Assembly: GCF_026898115.1 (NCBI RefSeq)
Contig: NZ_CP114036.1
Span: forward strand, 5,636,001 to 5,700,000
Length of the DNA: 64,000 nucleotides
Origin: Streptomyces sp. S465
GTDB lineage: Bacteria > Actinomycetota > Actinomycetes > Streptomycetales > Streptomycetaceae
Direction of reading: 5' to 3'
Part shown: one piece after another, positions 58,716-64,000 of the stretch
How the letters are laid out: each line of letters starts with the position of its first letter
Numbering within the stretch: the stretch's first letter is position 1
Translations under genes and position numbers: made by a program
Notes under the pieces: generated by a model
What the model saw: the letters and a program-made list of their open reading frames with translations, nothing else
Database searches by the model: none
Told to the model about the DNA's origin: nothing

Positions 58716-60601
58716 CGGTTGTCTCCTTCACTGCTCTGGTGCACCAGGTCTCCCCGGTGGACGGTGTCGGGAGCGTCCAAGGTCACGGTCGGCCACTTCT
58801 CGTCCCCGGCCTGCGAGGCCTGGGGGGCGGCCTTGCGGTCGACCATCTCGGCCAGCCCGGCCACCGTCGCGTTCTCGAAGAACAGCTGGGCGGCGGGGAC
58901 GTCGACCGACAGCGCGCGCCGGATCTGGCCGAGCAGGTCGGCGGCGATCAGGGAGTTCCCCCCGATGTCGAAGAAGTCGTCGTGGATGCCGACCTTCTGG
59001 ACCGCCAGCACGGTCGACCACAGGTCGGCCAGCAGCTCCTCGACCTCGGTACGCGGCTCCTCGTACTCGGTGTCCACATCGCGTGGCGACAGCGCCGGCG
59101 CCGGCAGCGACCGCCGGTCGATCTTGCCGTTCCGGGTCAGCGGGAAGGAGTCCAGCAGCACGATCGCGGCCGGAACGGCGTGCCGGGGCAGCTTCTGGTG
59201 CAGCGCGAGGCGCAGCTCGCCCAGCAGGCTGTCGTCGTCATCGTGCGGCACCACATAGGCGACCAGGGACTTCTCGCCCGGCACGACGTCCTCGCGGACC
59301 ACCACGACGGCTTCCTTGACGCCCGGCTGGCCGGTCAGCACGGACACGATCTCGCCCAGCTCGATCCGGTAGCCGCCGACCTTGACCTGGTCGTCGAGGC
59401 GGCCACGGAATTCGATCACCCCGTCGGCGCGGCGGCGGGCCACGTCACCGATGCCGTACATCCGCTCGCCGGGCCGGAACGGGTCCGGTACGAAGCGCTC
59501 CGAGGTGAGCCCCGGCTGCCCCAGGTAGCCCCGGGCGAGCCCGGTGCCCGAGGTGTAGAGCAGACCCCATTCGCCGTCCGGGACCGGCCGCAGCTTCTCG
59601 TCCAGGACGTATACGTTGGTGTCGGTGATGGCCCGGCCGATCGGCACCGTGTCGCCGACCGGCTCGGTGATCGTGTGGCAGGTGGTGAAGCAGGTGTTCT
59701 CGGTCGGTCCGTACCCGTTGACCAGCCGCAGGTCCGGATAGGTGCGGTGGACGGTGTTGATATGCGCGGGGGAGAGCACATCGCCGCCGGCGAGCAGCTG
59801 GCGCAGCCCGCGCAGAGACCTCAGATGGCTGTCGACCATGCGGTGGAAGAGCCCGGTGGTCAGCCAGAGCGTGGTGATCTCCTCCCGGTCCAGGCAGTCG
59901 GCCAGCTCCGACAGCGACAGCGTGCCGGGCGGGTAGATGACCAGCCGGCCACCGTGCAGCAGCGCTCCCCAGATCTCGAAGACGGAGGGGTCGAACGTCA
60001 GCTGGCACAGTTGCAGCCACGTCTCGTCGGGGCCGAACTCGGCGTAGTCACCGTTGCTCACCAGCCTGGTCACGCCGCGGTGCGGCACCGCCACGGCCTT
60101 GGGCAGCCCGGTCGAGCCGGAGGTGTAGCACACATACGCCAGGCTCTCGGCGGTGATACCGGCAGACACCGGGTCGGTGCCGGCCGCCGGTCCGTCCGCC
60201 GCCTGATCGAGGTTGATCACGGTCGCGTCGACCTCGGGCAGCTGGTCGATCACCGGCTGGTGGGTGAGCAGTACCCGGGCGCCCGACTTCTCCAGCATGT
60301 GCCGGAACCGCTCCGCCGGCTCCCCCGGGTGCACCGGCAGATACGCCCCGCCCGCCTTCACGATGCCGACCAGGGCGATCACCATCTCGAAGGAGCGCTC
60401 GACACACACCCCGACCACGCTCTCCGGGCCGACGCCGAGCGCCCGCAACCGGTGTGCGAGCCGGGTCGCGCGCTCATCGAGCTGCTGGTACGTCAGGTCT
60501 TCGTCCCGAAAGCGCAGGGCCGTCGCACCGGGGCGGCGCCGGACCTGTTCCTCGAACAATTCGGTGATCGTCGCGTCTCGCCAGTCCTGCCTGGTACTCA
60601 T
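58712..60601 (-). CDS. Stand-alone NRPS adenylation-PCP didomain protein (629 aa)
   Basis: Residues 1-500 are the A domain (TYQQLDERATRLAHRLRALG, YTSGSTGLPK, GYGPTENT, YGIGDVARRRADG and RNGKIDRR). About residues 515-600 are the PCP with DDFFDIGGNSLIAADLL (Ser550). There is no condensation or thioesterase domain. Reading the ten pocket residues by alignment with GrsA gives D-P-F-W-L-G-G-C-F-K, very near the valine code DAFWLGGTFK. The substrate is therefore likely valine or a valine-like beta-branched amino acid. The ATG is at 60601; the upstream MbtH helps A-domain folding. It supplies the loaded amino acid for the P450. Confidence 0.93.
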   Translation of the reverse strand: MSTRQDWRDATITELFEEQVRRRPGATALRFRDEDLTYQQLDERATRLAHRLRALGVGPESVVGVCVERSFEMVIALVGIVKAGGAYLPVHPGEPAERFRHMLEKSGARVLLTHQPVIDQLPEVDATVINLDQAADGPAAGTDPVSAGITAESLAYVCYTSGSTGLPKAVAVPHRGVTRLVSNGDYAEFGPDETWLQLCQLTFDPSVFEIWGALLHGGRLVIYPPGTLSLSELADCLDREEITTLWLTTGLFHRMVDSHLRSLRGLRQLLAGGDVLSPAHINTVHRTYPDLRLVNGYGPTENTCFTTCHTITEPVGDTVPIGRAITDTNVYVLDEKLRPVPDGEWGLLYTSGTGLARGYLGQPGLTSERFVPDPFRPGERMYGIGDVARRRADGVIEFRGRLDDQVKVGGYRIELGEIVSVLTGQPGVKEAVVVVREDVVPGEKSLVAYVVPHDDDDSLLGELRLALHQKLPRHAVPAAIVLLDSFPLTRNGKIDRRSLPAPALSPRDVDTEYEEPRTEVEELLADLWSTVLAVQKVGIHDDFFDIGGNSLIAADLLGQIRRALSVDVPAAQLFFENATVAGLAEMVDRKAAPQASQAGDEKWPTVTLDAPDTVHRGDLVHQSSEGDNR

Positions 60602-60666
60602 CCGTTTCTCATCTCCTCTTCGGCCGGCACCGATCCGGCTCGACGGCTTTTTCGGCAGAGTTTCGG

Positions 60667-60876
60667 TCACGCACCGGCCAGGTGGGCGACCAGGGACGCC
60701 GGCCGCATATCCACCCAGTGGCTCTCCACGTAGTCCAGGCATTCCTGGCGGGCGCCGGGGCCGAACACCACGGTCCACCCGGCGGGGGTCTCGGCGAACT
60801 CCGGCCACAGCGAATGCTGGTGCTCGGCGTTCACGAGCACCCGGTAGCCGGCGTTGTCGTCCTCGAACGGATTCAC
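60667..60876 (-). CDS. MbtH-family adenylation-domain chaperone (69 aa)
   Basis: The whole family signature is present: NPFEDD, YRVLVNAEHQHSLWP, PAGWTVVFG, CLDYVESHWVDMRPASL. MbtH-like proteins bind A domains and raise their solubility and activity. It lies 65 bases ahead of the A-PCP gene and 51 bases after the methyltransferase stop, in the same operon. Confidence 0.97.
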   Translation of the reverse strand: MNPFEDDNAGYRVLVNAEHQHSLWPEFAETPAGWTVVFGPGARQECLDYVESHWVDMRPASLVAHLAGA

Positions 60877-60927
60877 CTGTTCACTTCCTTCCGCCGATCG
60901 CTCGGCAATCCCGAAATCCGGAAAATG

Positions 60928-61974
60928 TCAACGTTGCGGCCGCGGTACCAAGTCGTAGAAACTCACCCGAGGTCCGGCCTCGGGGCGCCGGTAGACCCGC
61001 CGGCATTCCAGCTCGCTCTTTTCGAAGACCCCCAGCCACGCCGACCGGTCCCGGGGCAGTCCCTGGTCGGTGAGGACGTGGATGAGGAAGAAGTCGTCGT
61101 CGTTGTCGCGCGCGTCGTACCTGATCTCCGGTTCACCGACCAGCAGGATCTTCTGCTCCGGAAGGGCCGCCCGATAGGCGTTGAGCAGGTCCACGACGGC
61201 CTGCTCACCGTCCCGGAAGTGCTCGTGCAGCGCGCTCACCGTGCACATGCCGTCGGCCTCGAAGCACACGGCCGGCCAGGTGTCCGGGGCGGAGGCGTCG
61301 CCGACGACGAACTCGACCCGGTCGGCCACGCCCTGGCGGCTCGCCAGGTCCCGCGCCTCCTCGACCGCGTCCGCGTCGATGTCCAGGCCGACCCCGGTCA
61401 GTTCCGGGTCGCGCAGGCAGGCGTCCACCAGCAGGCTGCCGCCGCCGCATCCGACGTCGAGCATCTTGCGCACCCCGCGGCCGCGCATGGCCTCGACGAC
61501 CACCGGGGTGTGGAAGACGGACGACAGGGTGGCGCAGTGCTTGCCCAGCGGACCGCCCCGGCGCTGCACATCGGTGCCGTACTCGGCCCGGCCGGTGAGC
61601 AGCTCGCCTGTCCGGCTGAGGACCGGGCCGTAGGCCTCCAGGTAGATCCCCAGCCGGGCGAGGGAGACATCAGAGGTCAAAAGCTCGCCCTGCCGGGTGA
61701 GGAAGTACCCCGCGTCCCGCGTCTCCAGCACGCCGCGCATCTCCAGATACCTGAGCAGGTTCTGGCCGATGTCCTCCTTGGTGCCGGCCAGCAGGCCCTC
61801 CTCCGGCAGCCGCTTCCCGTTCCGCAGGTTGTTCAGCACACCGCTGTCCACGAACGCGAACAGGGCGTGGCACAAGTTCATCGAGCTGATGAGATCGGGC
61901 ATGGTGGAAAGCCGGAAGTCCTGCCATGCGGCCAGTTGCTCGCCGTCGCGGAACTCCACTACCTCGGGCGCCAT
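60928..61974 (-). CDS. SAM-dependent methyltransferase, probable 2-oxo-acid C-methyltransferase (348 aa)
   Basis: A class I methyltransferase. The N-terminal 150 residues form a helical dimer/wing domain as in O-methyltransferases and MppJ-type enzymes. MLDVGCGGGSLL (171-182) is the SAM motif and VGLDIDADAVEEA motif 2. CTVSALHEHFRDG carries a His-Glu-His that could bind a metal, as in C-methyltransferases acting on 2-oxo acids (MppJ, SgvM). With a branched-chain aminotransferase in the operon, methylation of a 2-oxo acid before transamination is a good hypothesis. The ATG follows GGAGGTG. The sequence family alone does not fix the substrate. Confidence 0.8.
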   Translation of the reverse strand: MAPEVVEFRDGEQLAAWQDFRLSTMPDLISSMNLCHALFAFVDSGVLNNLRNGKRLPEEGLLAGTKEDIGQNLLRYLEMRGVLETRDAGYFLTRQGELLTSDVSLARLGIYLEAYGPVLSRTGELLTGRAEYGTDVQRRGGPLGKHCATLSSVFHTPVVVEAMRGRGVRKMLDVGCGGGSLLVDACLRDPELTGVGLDIDADAVEEARDLASRQGVADRVEFVVGDASAPDTWPAVCFEADGMCTVSALHEHFRDGEQAVVDLLNAYRAALPEQKILLVGEPEIRYDARDNDDDFFLIHVLTDQGLPRDRSAWLGVFEKSELECRRVYRRPEAGPRVSFYDLVPRPQR

Positions 61975-61998
61975 CGGGCCACCTCCACAATTCGAGTA

Positions 61999-62952
61999 CT
62001 ACCGTCGTGAGTCGTGTTGCGGCCGGGCCTGGGGCTCGACCCGCTTTCCGTAGTCCTGGTTGCCCTTCCACAGGGCGCTGACCAGGCCGGCGTGGAATCC
62101 GACATAGGATTTCCCGGTGATGGGATGCGGCTCGGCCAGGGCCTTGCGCAGCCGGTGCAGATTGAGCGATGCCACCGCCGGGTAACGGTGGTGCTCGGCG
62201 TGATAGTTCGCATTCCACACGAAGAACCTGACGAAAGAATTCGACTCGATCGTCCGGGTGTTGCGCGTGACCTCCGGAACGCCCCACAGTCCGTAGTGCT
62301 CCGGCAGGCTCAGAAAGAAGATGGCCGGGACAACGAAGGCCAGCGGCAGCCAATACGCTATCAGCAGCGCATAGGGAAAGGCAATGGTCAGAATTACCAT
62401 GAGGACAAGCCAGCCGGTGAGCACCCAATTGTCCAGCCGGGCATCCCGCCGGCGCTCGTCGGTGCTCACACTGGCCGGGAATTCCTTACGCCAGGTCCTG
62501 ATGATGCGTTTGGCCAGGCCGGGCCACACCGGTATGCCGGAGAACGTGTGCAGATAGCCGCGCAGCGTTTCGAAGGTCTCCTCGGGTTCGGTGTCCCCTT
62601 CGACTCCGGTGAAGCGGTGGTGCACCAGGTGCTGGTGCCGGTAAATGGTGAAGTTGAGCATGATCGGTGTGCCCCAGAACATGCCCGCGATCCGGTTCCC
62701 CCGCTTCGACCGCAGATGGGCCCGGTGCACGCAGTCGTGGGCCGCGTTGATGAAACCGGAGAGCACGAAACCCAGGAACAGCGAGAAAAGGACCGCCCAC
62801 CAGCCGACGGCGGGCCGCAGGGCGAGATACACCGTCCCCGCGTAGATCACCAGGATCGAGCCGGCCCGTAGCGCGACCCGGCGCCGGTCCGCGGTGGCCA
62901 GCTTGGCCAGCAACTCTTTGTCCAATTGCCGGGGCGCTGACGTCTCATTCAT
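61999..62952 (-). CDS. Membrane di-iron fatty-acid-desaturase/hydroxylase-like protein (317 aa)
   Basis: Three His boxes typical of this superfamily are present: HDCVH (72-76), HQHLVHH (106-112) and HAEHH (about residue 267). Hydrophobic helices around 30-70 and 180-225 would embed it. Such enzymes use O2 and two iron atoms to desaturate or hydroxylate lipid or carrier-bound chains. In this operon it could modify the amino acid or the peptide rather than a fatty acid. The ATG at 62952 lies after GAAAGGC; a longer frame through 63177 overlaps the ATP-grasp gene and is unlikely. It lies 24 bases before the methyltransferase. Confidence 0.85.
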   Translation of the reverse strand: MNETSAPRQLDKELLAKLATADRRRVALRAGSILVIYAGTVYLALRPAVGWWAVLFSLFLGFVLSGFINAAHDCVHRAHLRSKRGNRIAGMFWGTPIMLNFTIYRHQHLVHHRFTGVEGDTEPEETFETLRGYLHTFSGIPVWPGLAKRIIRTWRKEFPASVSTDERRRDARLDNWVLTGWLVLMVILTIAFPYALLIAYWLPLAFVVPAIFFLSLPEHYGLWGVPEVTRNTRTIESNSFVRFFVWNANYHAEHHRYPAVASLNLHRLRKALAEPHPITGKSYVGFHAGLVSALWKGNQDYGKRVEPQARPQHDSRR

Positions 62953-63037
62953 AGGGGGTTGCCTTTCGGGGGTTGCCTTCTTCGCGATGAGGAGGAGGGC
63001 GGTCGGCCACCCGGACCGGTCGGCCGACCCGGACTGG

Positions 63038-64000
63038 TCAGCCGACCCGGACCGGTCCGGCGGGCGGCTCGGCGAGTTCGCCGACCACCTGGCGGAGCCG
63101 TGCCTCGATGGCCCGCGCCCGAGCCTTGGACGCCGCGAGCACCACGCATTCCGAGGTGCTCGCCAGCTGTTCGTCATAGCTCACGACGACCACGCCCTCC
63201 CGCGCTTCCGGCTGGAAGTGCAGATCGTGCAGGTGCAGCGCCTTCTCGAAATCCGGGAACCGCATCGGTGTCACGTCCCGCAGGCTGGAGACGACGGACC
63301 GGTCCGCGTATCCGGTCCCCAGCAGCCGTTCCCCGATGGTGTGCAGGGCCAGGCCGCCGCCCCACCGCGCGTTCACCTCGTTGAACAGCAGCTCGCCGGC
63401 CTCGGTCACCAGGGCGTCCACGTTGATGTGCCCCCGGTAGCCGACCTGGGCGGCGAGCCCGGCGATGCGGGCGGCCTCGGTCGAGGCGTGGTACGCGAGG
63501 TCGGGCGGGAGTTCCGCGGGCAGTTCCAGGCCCACCCAGACCAGGTCCGGCCGGGTCGGTTCGGTGTCCGGCCGGCGCCGGATCGTGCCGCTGGCGAGAT
63601 ACCGGGGGAAGCCGTCCGCGTCGATCAGGTACTCGAAGTAGAAGCAGAGCGCGGCCTGGTGGTAGCTCTCCACCACCAGCACCTTCTCCTCGTCGGCCAG
63701 TTCGGACCAGACCTGGGCGGCGAGCGCGGGGAGGTCGTCGGTGACCGGCCGCACCTCCCGGACCCCGGGCAGCGGCGCGCTGTCCCCCGCGACCAGGGCC
63801 AGGTTGCCCTGCCCGTTCAGGTCGTCGTCCCGTTTGACGATGACGGTGCCGGTCGGCGGCAGATGACGCTCGATCGCGGTCGCCAGCGCCCGTACGGAGG
63901 TGACGACCGCACCGGACGGCACGGGCAGCCCGGCCCCGACGGCCAGCTGTCGGAAGTGCGACTTGCGGTTCAGCAGCTCCGGTCCGCGCTGCCCGGCGAA
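63038..64000 (-). CDS. ATP-grasp ligase, PGM1-like (5' end outside the window)
   Basis: The visible 320 residues run from FAGQRGPELLNRKSHFRQLAVGAGLPVPSG to the stop at 63038. VIVKRDDDLNGQGNLAL is the ATP-grasp lid region, and GYRGHINVDALV...LLFNEVNARWGGG is the metal/ATP site with Glu-x-Asn. This pattern fits the amide-bond-forming ATP-grasp enzymes of the PGM1 (pheganomycin) group. The N-terminal preATP-grasp part lies beyond 64000. In the operon it probably joins the released amino acid to another amino acid or peptide, which would be an NRPS-independent coupling step. Placed first among the visible operon genes. Confidence 0.82.
   Translation of the reverse strand, partial: FAGQRGPELLNRKSHFRQLAVGAGLPVPSGAVVTSVRALATAIERHLPPTGTVIVKRDDDLNGQGNLALVAGDSAPLPGVREVRPVTDDLPALAAQVWSELADEEKVLVVESYHQAALCFYFEYLIDADGFPRYLASGTIRRRPDTEPTRPDLVWVGLELPAELPPDLAYHASTEAARIAGLAAQVGYRGHINVDALVTEAGELLFNEVNARWGGGLALHTIGERLLGTGYADRSVVSSLRDVTPMRFPDFEKALHLHDLHFQPEAREGVVVVSYDEQLASTSECVVLAASKARARAIEARLRQVVGELAEPPAGPVRVG

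Noticed and set aside
1..64000. tRNA, rRNA, CRISPR array, insertion sequence, prophage or attachment site
   Set aside because: None was recognised on either strand by eye. Small structured RNAs cannot be excluded.

Overview
The window is a stretch of a Streptomyces-type chromosome. It has very high G+C with strong third-position G/C, GTG and TTG starts, frequent 4-base ATGA gene overlaps, paired XRE/DUF397 genes, SARP regulators, a fused FbiC, split NHEJ genes and rare TTA codons. No rRNA, tRNA, CRISPR array, insertion sequence or prophage was seen.

Layout: 1-1217 is the 3' part of an AfsR-like NTPase regulator whose SARP front end is missing. 1363-7687 is a same-strand catabolic-looking island: amidohydrolase, F420/LLM oxidoreductase, SDR, second LLM oxidoreductase, D-aminoacylase-like amidohydrolase. 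Three of its promoters carry the palindrome CTGACG-N3-CGTCAG, and a fourth copy lies at 27701 before an unknown protein. 7749-12950 is an accessory block: a DUF397/XRE/histidine-kinase-like ATPase module, then a tightly coupled cassette of HhH-GPD glycosylase, B12-type radical SAM enzyme (two TTA codons), thymidylate-kinase-like protein and Nudix hydrolase. 13066-16828 holds an NmrA-like protein, a nitroreductase, a MarR regulator with a perfect operator, and a secreted PHP-domain protein. 17177-31113 is mostly housekeeping or metabolic: fbiC (F420 deazaflavin synthase, matching the LLM enzymes upstream), ADP-ribosylglycohydrolase, GT87-like mannosyltransferase, GNAT, Na+/solute symporter, SDR, aminotransferase, a second XRE/DUF397 pair and GPP34.

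31369-46487 is envelope and signalling: a D,D-carboxypeptidase with a long cytoplasmic tail of repeated Thr motifs, a large membrane protein, and a five-gene minus-strand operon (trypsin-like protease, PknG-type kinase, VWA protein, GlnX-like membrane protein, solute-binding protein). This looks like an enlarged version of the GlnH-GlnX-PknG sensory pathway. Two IPT/TIG-repeat proteins follow. 46598-53186 holds a GH30-type hydrolase, a gene remnant, NHEJ genes (ku, polymerase, ligase), an approximately 700-base degenerate repeat tract and a D-cysteine desulfhydrase-like gene.

53493-64000 is the left part of a small peptide biosynthetic cluster. It starts with a possible control block (an unknown protein, a 57-residue exported peptide, a run of 11-bp iterons, a TTA-containing SARP) coupled to a type II thioesterase. 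A perfect 21-bp hairpin separates this from a converging biosynthetic operon: ATP-grasp ligase (runs off the right edge), His-box desaturase/hydroxylase, methyltransferase, MbtH, stand-alone A-PCP protein, P450 and branched-chain aminotransferase. The genes suggest a valine-like amino acid that is methylated and transaminated, loaded on a PCP, oxidised, released, and then ligated by an ATP-grasp enzyme. The product is not recognised.
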